A program made the position numbers and the translations under genes. DNA of 5,052 nt from Bryobacterales bacterium (GTDB lineage: Bacteria; Acidobacteriota; Terriglobia; Bryobacterales; Bryobacteraceae): assembly GCA_009697495.1 (NCBI GenBank), contig SHUN01000281.1, forward strand, positions 1 to 5,052, given 5' to 3'. Shown one piece after another: positions 1 to 5,052 of this stretch. The notes beneath the pieces are model-generated. The model saw nothing but the letters and a program-made list of their open reading frames with translations. It was not told the origin of the DNA and searched no databases. The stretch's first letter is position 1; every line of letters starts with the position of its first letter.

Positions 1-741
1 ACTGCCATCGCCTGGTACCACAAGAAGCTGGAAGCGGGCTTGCAGGGCGACCTGCGCGAGGCCGTGAAAGAGGCCGAGCAATACGCCAGCGGCGAGTATG
101 TCACCGTCCTGGCGAAGGGCGACCGCCTGACGCCGGCGGAGCGGACGAAGGCAATCGACAAACTGCACCGGCTGACAGGACTGGAAAAGAGGTATTTGGA
201 TCAGCACGATCTGCGGATTGAGATCAATCACTTCACCAAAGAGTTGCTTCGCGACCGCGGGATGTTGGTGGGCCGTTTGGACGGGCGGCTAACGGGCGTG
301 GAAGGTTTGAACGGCGATCCGGTCTCCGAATTCGACCCCGCCATGACGGCGATTCGCGCGCCCTACACGGCCATTTTCAATGACTACGCGCGGCGTGAAC
401 TTGGCTACGAGAGCGACCTGCATTATTACATCCTGGGCGGCGGCACCGGCCCTTGGGACTGGGGGCAAGGCGGCAGCAACCGGTATGTGGAGACGGCCGG
501 CGCGCTGCGGCAGGCGTTTGCGAAGAACCCGTACATGCGGGTGTATGTTGGTTCCGGTTACTACGATCTGGCGACGCCGTATTTCGCGACGGAGTATACG
601 TTCAGCCATATGGGGCTGCCGGCGATGTATAAGGGCCAAATCACGACGAAGATGTTCCCGGCGGGGCACATGTTCTATAGTCTGAAGCCGGCGTTGGCGG
701 AGTTGTCGAAGGATATTGAGGCGTTTGTGATGAAGAAGTAG
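1..741 (+). CDS. Serine carboxypeptidase-like protein (peptidase S10 family), 5'-truncated by the window edge
   Basis: The frame is open from base 1 to a TAG stop at 739-741 and gives 246 visible residues, the C-terminal half of an S10 peptidase. S10 enzymes are alpha/beta-hydrolases that remove C-terminal residues from peptides with a Ser-Asp-His triad. Visible here are the Asp in the GYYDLATP segment (fragment residue D189) and the His in PAGHM (H223), with the usual spacing and about 23 residues after the His. A tryptophan/glycine-rich stretch (GGGTGPWDWGQ) sits around residues 144-154. The nucleophile Ser and any signal peptide would lie upstream, so activity and export cannot be judged. 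Bacterial members with this C-terminus are common in acidobacteria (family knowledge). A TTG at 40 could serve as a start, but the reading frame and the family resemblance continue upstream of it, so it is not taken as one. No clear terminator follows. Confidence 0.85.
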   Translation, partial: TAIAWYHKKLEAGLQGDLREAVKEAEQYASGEYVTVLAKGDRLTPAERTKAIDKLHRLTGLEKRYLDQHDLRIEINHFTKELLRDRGMLVGRLDGRLTGVEGLNGDPVSEFDPAMTAIRAPYTAIFNDYARRELGYESDLHYYILGGGTGPWDWGQGGSNRYVETAGALRQAFAKNPYMRVYVGSGYYDLATPYFATEYTFSHMGLPAMYKGQITTKMFPAGHMFYSLKPALAELSKDIEAFVMKK

Positions 742-804
742 GCATCGTGCGATCCTGGATGAGGTTCTTCGGTTTTTCAGTTCCGATTCCTGGATAATGA
801 GATT

Positions 805-808
805 GGAG
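805..808 (+). promoter_or_regulatory. Ribosome binding site of the mntA-like gene
   Basis: GGAG lies 7 bases before the ATG at 816 and supports that start. The gap after the peptidase gene is 74 bases, so this module probably has its own promoter. I could not identify convincing -35/-10 boxes in it. Confidence 0.5.
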
Positions 809-815
809 CGACCCA

Positions 816-1124
816 ATGACTCTCCCATCCGGATTAGAGATTCCCAGCGAAAAGATCGCGGAGATCTGCCGCCGCTATCAGATAGTGGAGATGGCGGTAT
901 TCGGCTCTAGCGCCCGCAAAGATATGCGGCCGGATTCGGATGTTGACATCATGGTTGTGCTGGACCCTGATGCCAAATTGGGCTGGTCCTTTTTCGAAAT
1001 TGGGGATGTATTGTCAGCGGCGATTGGCCGGCCTGTCGACTTCGGCACTCGGGACAGTTTGAAGCCGCACGCAAAACTGTCGGCGCTGAGGGATGCCGTG
1101 GTTATTTATAATGCGGAGCGATGA
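816..1124 (+). CDS. mntA: MntA-like minimal nucleotidyltransferase, antitoxin of an MNT-HEPN module
   Basis: A 102-residue protein, the normal size for minimal nucleotidyltransferases. The signature GSX10DXD is exact: G30-S31, ten residues, then D42-V-D44. The third metal-binding Asp is probably D75 in the RPVDF segment. In the studied MntA/HepT systems this enzyme neutralises the HEPN toxin by transferring AMP groups from ATP to the Tyr of the toxin's RX4HXY motif; all residues needed for that are visible here. The next gene is the matching HEPN partner and overlaps it, which strongly supports the pairing. Base composition is lower in GC than the neighbours: I counted 30 of 60 at 961-1020 against 41 of 60 at 481-540 in the peptidase gene, a sign of possible transfer. 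The role is inferred from family and context. Confidence 0.88.
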   Translation: MTLPSGLEIPSEKIAEICRRYQIVEMAVFGSSARKDMRPDSDVDIMVVLDPDAKLGWSFFEIGDVLSAAIGRPVDFGTRDSLKPHAKLSALRDAVVIYNAER

Positions 1125-1476
1125 AGTTTGCTTGCGTGAGATGTTAGCGGCGGCTGAACAATTGCTGATTTTGTTGGACAAAACCGAGGCGGAGCGGTTG
1201 CTCCACGAGGACCGCGAATTCAGGCATTCGGTATTTTTTGAATTTGTGGTGATTGGCGAGGAGGTGTCCCGTCTGTCCGATGAACTGCGGCTGCGGCACC
1301 CAGGGATAGAGTGGCGGCAGATCGGCGCCTTTCGTAATCGGATCGCCCATGGCTATTTTGAATTAAGCCTGCCGATAGTGTGGCAGTTGTGGACTGACGA
1401 GGTTCCTCAATTGCGGGAGCAGTTGTTGGCGGTACTGTTGGCGGAGTTTCCGGTGAGGGCGGATCGAAGTGAGTAG
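1111..1476 (+). CDS. hepT: HepT-like HEPN ribonuclease toxin
   Basis: An all-helical HEPN-domain protein (DUF86/HepT type) of 121 residues if started at ATG 1111. The active-site motif RX4HXY is intact: R75, H80 and Y82 in the segment FRNRIAHGYF, followed by the family-typical stretch LPIVWQLW and a C-terminal leucine-rich helix. HEPN toxins cut RNA, reported targets including tRNA and mRNA; the motif Tyr is where a partner MNT enzyme attaches AMP. The start is uncertain. ATG 1093 adds 6 residues but has its purine-rich stretch (1088-1092) directly adjacent, ATG 1111 has no clear ribosome site, and ATG 1141 would cut into the first helix. I chose 1111 because the N-terminus then resembles family members. 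It overlaps the end of the antitoxin gene by 14 bases, so translation is probably coupled. GC is low (29 of 60 at 1201-1260). Confidence 0.88.
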   Translation: MRSDEVCLREMLAAAEQLLILLDKTEAERLLHEDREFRHSVFFEFVVIGEEVSRLSDELRLRHPGIEWRQIGAFRNRIAHGYFELSLPIVWQLWTDEVPQLREQLLAVLLAEFPVRADRSE

Positions 1477-1579
1477 TTTGAGGCCGTTGTTGTAACGCGG
1501 AACTGAACGCAGCAAGGGCGGGTCGGCCGGGAACCCAGGGCTGGACAGTTCAGCCTCCGAAGCAGGAAGACATCGGGGC
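1477..1579. other. Convergent intergenic gap between hepT and the PIN remnant
   Basis: A 103-base non-coding gap where two genes point at each other. The only structure I see is a 5-bp hairpin at 1539-1555 (GGCTG, 7-base loop, CAGCC) without a T-tract on either side. It might be a weak two-way terminator, but that is not supported further. Confidence 0.35.
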
Positions 1580-1867
1580 CTACTGCGTACGCCGGAGGCG
1601 GCGCATGAAGTCGAGATCGTCGATGATCGTGATTCCACGCGCGGAAGCGAACGAGACGATGGCGTCCGTCTTGAAATGCTCATCCAGCGTGCAGAGAAAC
1701 TCGACGCGCCCGCTGATTGCCGCATGAAGCACTGGGACGTCGTTCGGATCCCGAATTGGCGTGTGGAGTGAGCAATCGGCGTCGACAATCTCCGCACCGG
1801 CCGAAAGAAAGGCCCCCGCCGGCGCGGATGGTATCGCCAGGGCAAAGAACGTGGAGATTCGGATCAT
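1580..1867 (-). CDS. C-terminal half of a PIN-domain protein (probable decayed toxin/nuclease)
   Basis: A 95-residue frame on the minus strand, ATG at 1867-1865. Residues about 25-92 match the C-terminal half of PIN-domain ribonucleases, which are usually the toxins of VapBC-like modules: RDPNDVPVL with the acidic residue D43, then FLCTLDEHF with D62, then a final strand and FMRRLRR tail. Full PIN toxins run about 130-150 residues and begin with a strand ending in an Asp of the D-T/S-N type, plus a central Glu. Both are missing here, and the first 24 residues (alanine/proline-rich) do not resemble the normal N-terminus. Upstream in frame there is a TAG at 1909-1907 and no alternative start, so the missing half is not simply mis-annotated. 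No antitoxin gene is adjacent. Most likely a 5'-truncated relic; a compact functional protein is less likely. GC (37 of 60 at 1681-1740) is nearer to the rest of the window than that of the MNT-HEPN pair. Confidence 0.6.
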   Translation of the reverse strand: MIRISTFFALAIPSAPAGAFLSAGAEIVDADCSLHTPIRDPNDVPVLHAAISGRVEFLCTLDEHFKTDAIVSFASARGITIIDDLDFMRRLRRTQ

Positions 1868-1994
1868 GGAAGCACCACTTTTAACGCAAGCGCTTCCGAC
1901 TTTAGGCTAATGTGACCCGGCTACACTGGAAAGGAAAGGCACCGCTCCGACTTTTTCGTTACCGGCGGCGTCATAACCTACGAGAACACCCGCC
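1868..1994. promoter_or_regulatory. Divergent intergenic region, presumed to hold the promoter of the sigma-factor operon
   Basis: A 127-base gap between the divergently oriented PIN remnant and sigma gene. It must carry the promoter of the four-gene operon unless that lies inside the PIN frame. I see no convincing sigma-70 boxes and no GGAAC/CGTC pair at proper ECF spacing. It contains a 9-base direct repeat TCCGACTTT (1895-1903 and 1946-1954), each copy preceded by CGC or CGCT, and an 8-base palindrome AAGCGCTT at 1888-1895. These are possible operator elements and nothing more. Confidence 0.35.
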
Positions 1995-2549
1995 TTGATC
2001 TTCCGAGAGGTCGAAGACCGCGACTTGATTTTGAAGGCGCAGCGGGGAGATGTGGACGCCTACAATCTCCTCGTTTCGCGTTGGGAGAAGCGTATCTTCA
2101 ATTACCTGTTTCGGCTGGTCAGGAACCGGGAGGACGCCATGGATCTTTGCCAGGATGTGTTGCTGAAGGTGTATCAGAATCTCCGCAAATTGGAGGATCC
2201 GGCCCGGTTCGCGCCGTGGATGTATCGCATCGCGCACAACGAAGCGTACTCCATGTTGCGGCGGAAGAAGCCGGAAGATGACCTGGAGACGGCGCAGTTC
2301 GACATGGCGCCGCCGGGGGGCCGGATGCTGCCGGTGGAGACGGCGCTGGCGGTGGACGCGGCGTTGCGGCGGTTGAGTGAAGAGCAGCGGGAAGCGGTGG
2401 TTCTCAAGATTTATCAGGGGTTCAAATTTGAAGAAATGTCGGAAATTTTGGGATGCCCGATGTCGACGGTGAAGTCGCGGCTTTATACCGCGTTGGATCT
2501 GTTGAAAGTTGCACTGGCACCGGCGAAAATTTCGCGGAGAACGTCATGA
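1995..2549 (+). CDS. ECF-type RNA polymerase sigma factor (sigma-70 family)
   Basis: A 184-residue protein with the two-domain layout of ECF sigma factors. Sigma region 2 spans about residues 10-92: the DAYNLLVSRWEKRI helix, the NREDAMDLCQDVLLKVY segment (region 2.2, core polymerase binding), and FAPWMYRIAHNEAYSMLRR (regions 2.3-2.4, promoter melting and -10 contact). A linker of about 25 residues follows. Sigma region 4 spans about 118-174, with LSEEQREAVVLKIYQG and the helix-turn-helix FEEMSEILGCPMSTVKSRLY that reads the -35 element. No region 1 or 3 is present. The start is taken as TTG 1995, because an in-frame TAA lies at 1974-1976 and no ATG or GTG comes before region 2; the ribosome site there is weak. 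The stop overlaps the anti-sigma start as ATGA, so the pair is coupled. Such factors often drive their own operon; that is inference here. Confidence 0.9.
   Translation: MIFREVEDRDLILKAQRGDVDAYNLLVSRWEKRIFNYLFRLVRNREDAMDLCQDVLLKVYQNLRKLEDPARFAPWMYRIAHNEAYSMLRRKKPEDDLETAQFDMAPPGGRMLPVETALAVDAALRRLSEEQREAVVLKIYQGFKFEEMSEILGCPMSTVKSRLYTALDLLKVALAPAKISRRTS
2536..2540 (+). promoter_or_regulatory. Ribosome binding site that fixes the anti-sigma start
   Basis: GGAGA lies 5 bases before ATG 2546, inside the end of the sigma gene. It supports 2546 over the in-frame upstream start at 2453, which would place 31 additional residues wholly within the sigma-4 coding region. Confidence 0.6.
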
Positions 2550-3124
2550 ATGTCACATCCGAAGTATTGAAGGATTATGTTTTCGGCGAGTTGAACGCTT
2601 CCGAGCGGCGGGCTGTGGAATCCGCTGTCGCCGCCGATGGCGCGTTGCGGGAAGAGCTGGCGCGTTTGCAATTGACGCAAGCGGCGTTGTTCTCGCTGCG
2701 GGAAGAGGAACTGCCAAGACGGATCGCGTTCGTCTCCGATAAGGTCTTTGAACCGAAGTGGTGGCAGGGGTGGTTGCACTCGGGGCCGCGGCTGGGGTTC
2801 GCGTCGGCGGCGCTGCTGGCGGGGGCGATCGTGTTCCACGGATTCTCGCAGGCGCCTGCTGTTCCTGCGCCTGCTGTTGATCAGGCGCGTCTGGAACGAC
2901 GAATCACGGAAGAAGTTTCGCGGGCGTTGCCGGTGGCTTTGGAACAGGCGGAAAATCGGCATCGGATGCAGTTGGCGGCGGCGATCCAGGAAGCCGATGG
3001 GAAGTATCAGCGGCTGCGGCAGGAAGATCAAATGGCGATGGAGGCGAGCTATTCGCTGTTCACGCAGAAGCAGGCGGCGCGGATGGTGGCCTGGGTGCAG
3101 AACAGCGGGGGCGAGGCGCGATGA
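2546..3124 (+). CDS. Membrane-anchored anti-sigma factor (zinc-free type)
   Basis: A 192-residue protein encoded directly behind the sigma factor with an ATGA overlap (2546-2549). Residues about 5-50 (LKDYVFGELNASERRAVE...) match the N-terminal cytoplasmic fold of anti-sigma factors, which clamps the sigma factor. One transmembrane segment is visible at about 83-101 (LGFASAALLAGAIVFHGF), just after a Trp-rich interface stretch (WWQGW, 72-76). A short Pro-Ala linker (103-111) follows, then a long charged helix, probably coiled coil, at about 112-180 that would lie outside the inner membrane. The protein contains no cysteine, so it is not a classical HX3CX2C zinc anti-sigma factor. Release of the sigma factor would therefore need another trigger such as regulated proteolysis (inference). 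The identification rests on position and the N-terminal pattern. A scaffold protein of the secretion apparatus is a less likely alternative. Confidence 0.75.
   Translation: MNVTSEVLKDYVFGELNASERRAVESAVAADGALREELARLQLTQAALFSLREEELPRRIAFVSDKVFEPKWWQGWLHSGPRLGFASAALLAGAIVFHGFSQAPAVPAPAVDQARLERRITEEVSRALPVALEQAENRHRMQLAAAIQEADGKYQRLRQEDQMAMEASYSLFTQKQAARMVAWVQNSGGEAR
2852..2878 (+). repeat. 12-base direct repeat encoding the Pro-Ala linker
   Basis: GCGCCTGCTGTT occurs at 2852-2863 and 2867-2878, a period of 15 bases or 5 codons. It encodes repeated Ala-Pro-Ala-Val units just after the membrane segment of the anti-sigma factor. The repeat is in frame, so slippage would change linker length without breaking the gene. 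Confidence 0.55.
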
Positions 3125-3651
3125 AATGGACTTCTGTATTGGTGGTATTGGCGTGCGCGCTGTTTGCCGCGCCGGTGAACCGGGGGCTGATCGCGGCCGT
3201 GGAAGTGTCGATGAACAAGCGCGTGGAGGCGCTGTTCCCGGGTGAGCAGTATCTGCTGCTGGGCCATACGCATGGGGTCTATTTAGACGGCGTTGGCTGT
3301 GTGTTCACGACGCGGATCAACTTGGCGGAGGGCCCGGGACTGAGTCCGTTCCGGCAGCAGTTGCCGGAGTCCGAACGCGCTGCTTTGCGCAAGAAGAAGG
3401 TGGAAAGGCTGCCGGTGTTGCGCACGGCGATGCGGGACATGCTGGTGAGTGCCGCGATTGTGATGGACCCGGTTCCGTCAAGCGAACGCATGGTCCTGAG
3501 CATTTCGCTGCTGAACTACCCGCATGAAGACGTCTCGGGCCTGCCGACGCAAATCGTAATGCAGGCGGAGCGCCGGACGCTGCTGGGATTCCTGACGCCG
3601 AAGAGCGACAAGGCCGCGCTCGAGGCCGCCATTCAGACGCGGGAGTACTGA
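3121..3651 (+). CDS. Small secreted protein of unknown function, in the sigma/gspE operon
   Basis: A 176-residue protein I cannot assign to a named family. It begins with a clear export signal: M-K-W, a hydrophobic core at about 4-16 (SVLVVLACALFAA), and mature protein from about residue 17-18. Cys12 within the core makes a lipoprotein reading (VLAC) conceivable, but the core before it would be unusually short. The mature part has a motif-like stretch LDGVGCVFTTRINL (55-68), a basic helical region around 87-104 (ERAALRKKKVERLP), and a beta-rich C-terminal half (MVLSISLLNYP, TQIVMQAERRTLL). No catalytic triad or metal site is evident. The start overlaps the anti-sigma stop as ATGA (3121-3124), with GAGG at 3113-3116 or GGGGG at 3107-3111 as ribosome site. 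Its place between a membrane anti-sigma factor and a secretion ATPase suggests an envelope role tied to that machinery, or a signal sensed by the anti-sigma factor (inference). Confidence 0.75.
   Translation: MKWTSVLVVLACALFAAPVNRGLIAAVEVSMNKRVEALFPGEQYLLLGHTHGVYLDGVGCVFTTRINLAEGPGLSPFRQQLPESERAALRKKKVERLPVLRTAMRDMLVSAAIVMDPVPSSERMVLSISLLNYPHEDVSGLPTQIVMQAERRTLLGFLTPKSDKAALEAAIQTREY
3641..3645 (+). promoter_or_regulatory. Ribosome binding site of the secretion ATPase gene
   Basis: GGGAG lies 5 bases before ATG 3651, within the last codons of the secreted-protein gene. It supports re-initiation at the TGATG junction (stop 3649-3651, start 3651-3653). Confidence 0.6.
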
Positions 3652-5052
3652 TGCGCCTCGGCGAGCTGCTCATCGCGAAAAAACTGATTCAACAAGAAGA
3701 TCTGGACCGGGCGCTGGAGTTGCAGAAGGAGCGCGGGGAGAAGATTGGGCGGTTGCTGATTGAGCTGGGCTTCGTGGCGCAGCGCGACGTGTTGGCCACG
3801 CTCAGCGAGCAGTTGCGCATTCCGCTGGTGACGATCGACGCCACGATATTCACGGCTCCGGAGACCGATGGGCTGGCCGCGCGTTTCTTGCGCCAAAGCC
3901 GCTGTTTGCCGATGGGGCTGAATGAAACCGGCCTGACGTTAGCGATGGCCGATCCGCTGGATTTCGAAACCATCGCCGCGGTGCGCGGGTTCACGGGCCT
4001 GCGTGTGACGCCGCTGCTGGCGGCGGAAGGCGAGATTGTCGAAGCCATCGACAAGCATTACGGGCAAGCGGCGCGCAACGACAATGAAGCCGATTTCGGC
4101 GAAGGCGCCGGCGGCAATGAAGACCTGGAACAGTTGCGCGACATGGCCAGTGAAGCGCCCGTCATTCGCATGGTGAACGCGACCATCGCGGCCGCGGTCG
4201 AAAAGCGCGCGAGTGACATTCACATTGAGCCCTTTGAGAAATCGTTCCGGATCCGGTTTCGTGTCGATGGCGTTTTGTACGAGCAGGAACAGCCTCCGAA
4301 AGAGATGAAGGCCGCGTTGATCAGCCGTGTGAAGCTGATGGCGAAGTTGAACATTGCCGAACGGCGTTTGCCGCAGGACGGCCGCATCAAAGTGAAGACT
4401 CTGGGCCGGGAAGTGGATCTGCGTGTTTCGACTTTGCCGACTTTATATGGCGAAAGCGTCGTGATGCGGTTGCTCGACCGTTCGGCCGGCGAGCAGTTTT
4501 ACGACTTGCGAAAGCTGGGCTTTACCGATTACATGCTGGAGCGGATGGAGTTCTACACGCAGCTTCCGCATGGCATTATGTTTGTCACTGGGCCGACGGG
4601 TTCAGGCAAATCGACGACGCTGTATTCGGCATTGAAACGAATCAACGGCGTGGAGCGGAAGATTATCACGATTGAAGATCCGGTGGAATACCAGATGGAC
4701 GGGATCAATCAGATACACGTCAATCCGCAGATCGGGCTGACGTTCGCCTCCGGCTTGCGGCACATTGTGCGTCAGGATCCGGACGTGATCATGGTGGGCG
4801 AAGTGCGTGACCGGGAGACGGCCGATGTCGCCATCCGCTCGGCGCTAACGGGGCACTTCGTTTTCTCGACTTTGCATACGAACGACGCGCCGAGCGCGGT
4901 GACGCGGCTTACCGACATGGGCGTGGAAAATTATCTGATTTCGTCATCGGTCGTCAGCATTCTGGCGCAGCGGCTGGTGCGAAAAATCTGCGCGTTCTGC
5001 ACTGAGGAAGGACCGCGGCGATTGCGGCCGGAGGGTACGGAAGTGCCCACGT
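3651..5052 (+). CDS. gspE: GspE/PilB-family secretion or pilus assembly ATPase, 3'-truncated by the window edge
   Basis: An open frame from ATG 3651 to the window end, 467 residues of a family usually 550-600 long. These hexameric cytoplasmic ATPases power type II secretion or type IV pilus extension. Order: N-terminal T2SSE_N/MshEN domain about 1-137; an acidic, Gly-rich linker about 138-165; the N2 domain with EAPVIRMVN (168-176), RASDIHIEP (186-194) and RRLPQDGR (238-245); then the RecA-like domain. Walker A GPTGSGKST is at 314-322 (K320), the Asp box IEDPVEY at 341-347, Walker B VIMVGE at 379-384 with Glu384, and the His box TGHFVFSTLHTND at 400-412. The first CXXC (C447, C450) of the usual four-cysteine zinc site is present; the second pair would lie beyond the window. 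All catalytic motifs are intact. GspE and PilB cannot be separated without the downstream genes, so the symbol is provisional. It shares one base with the preceding gene, making it the fourth gene of the sigma operon. Confidence 0.92.
   Translation, partial: MRLGELLIAKKLIQQEDLDRALELQKERGEKIGRLLIELGFVAQRDVLATLSEQLRIPLVTIDATIFTAPETDGLAARFLRQSRCLPMGLNETGLTLAMADPLDFETIAAVRGFTGLRVTPLLAAEGEIVEAIDKHYGQAARNDNEADFGEGAGGNEDLEQLRDMASEAPVIRMVNATIAAAVEKRASDIHIEPFEKSFRIRFRVDGVLYEQEQPPKEMKAALISRVKLMAKLNIAERRLPQDGRIKVKTLGREVDLRVSTLPTLYGESVVMRLLDRSAGEQFYDLRKLGFTDYMLERMEFYTQLPHGIMFVTGPTGSGKSTTLYSALKRINGVERKIITIEDPVEYQMDGINQIHVNPQIGLTFASGLRHIVRQDPDVIMVGEVRDRETADVAIRSALTGHFVFSTLHTNDAPSAVTRLTDMGVENYLISSSVVSILAQRLVRKICAFCTEEGPRRLRPEGTEVPT

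Noticed and set aside
753..795. Repeated TCCTGGAT (753-760 and 788-795) between the peptidase and mntA genes
   Set aside because: An 8-base repeat within 75 bases can readily arise by chance; there is no symmetry or promoter context to make it an operator or target-site duplication.
289..828. Long minus-strand open frame (179 codons) opposite the S10 peptidase
   Set aside because: The plus-strand frame has clear family motifs. The opposite frame is Arg-rich with no domain sense, typical of antisense frames in GC-rich coding DNA.
1539..1555. Hairpin as an intrinsic terminator after hepT
   Set aside because: The stem is only 5 bp and has no T-tract, so it is too weak to list as a terminator.
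1363..1845. Minus-strand open frame of 160 codons spanning the hepT end and the PIN region
   Set aside because: It is Arg/Ser/Pro-rich, crosses a convergent gene boundary and competes with the PIN frame, which shows recognisable motifs.
1927..1972. GGAAA followed by CGTC as an ECF autoregulatory promoter before the sigma gene
   Set aside because: The two elements are separated by about 36 bases, far more than the roughly 16-17 expected for ECF promoters.
2453..2545. Upstream in-frame start that would extend the anti-sigma factor by 31 residues
   Set aside because: The added residues lie inside the sigma-4 coding region and look non-native; ATG 2546 has a good ribosome site and an ATGA overlap.
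2483..3031. Long minus-strand open frame opposite the anti-sigma gene
   Set aside because: Its Arg/Gln-rich composition, lack of any recognisable motif and complete overlap with the coupled plus-strand operon mark it as a shadow.
3633..4223. Several minus-strand open frames opposite the 5' part of the ATPase gene
   Set aside because: The plus-strand frame encodes a continuous GspE/PilB protein with all motifs; the opposite frames have none.

Overview
The window (5052 bases) looks like a chromosomal segment of a fairly GC-rich soil bacterium, most plausibly an acidobacterium of the Solibacter/Bryobacter type. That placement is an inference from the style of the S10 peptidase, the ECF sigma factor/anti-sigma pair and the base composition. 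Nothing here (no rRNA, no marker gene) proves it. Most of the DNA is coding, no gap exceeds 130 bases, and I saw no tRNA, rRNA, CRISPR array or complete insertion sequence.

Layout: (1) Bases 1-741 (+) are the 3' part of a serine carboxypeptidase-like (S10) gene. It keeps the catalytic Asp and His; the nucleophile Ser lies upstream of the window. (2) Bases 816-1476 (+) hold a two-gene MntA/HepT-type (MNT-HEPN) toxin-antitoxin module with intact motifs on both partners and lower GC than the flanking genes. (3) Bases 1580-1867 (-) encode a 95-residue protein that matches only the C-terminal half of a PIN-domain toxin/nuclease, probably a decayed remnant. (4) Bases 1995-5052 (+, running off the end) form a tightly packed operon: ECF-like sigma factor, membrane anti-sigma factor, small secreted protein of unknown function, and a GspE/PilB-type secretion ATPase. 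The three junctions are ATGA, ATGA and TGATG overlaps, so the four genes are very likely transcribed together and translationally coupled.

How it fits together: the two middle segments look like an accessory island of toxin-antitoxin type placed between housekeeping-like genes. The right half reads as a self-regulated secretion or pilus locus. A sigma factor held by a one-TM anti-sigma factor would control its own operon, which contains an exported protein and the motor ATPase. The ATPase starts with two 24-residue motifs separated by 5 residues, the layout of the MshEN cyclic-di-GMP-binding domain, so the machine may be controlled both by envelope sensing and by c-di-GMP. I did not find a wholly unfamiliar system; the operon wiring and the unknown secreted protein are the most interesting parts.
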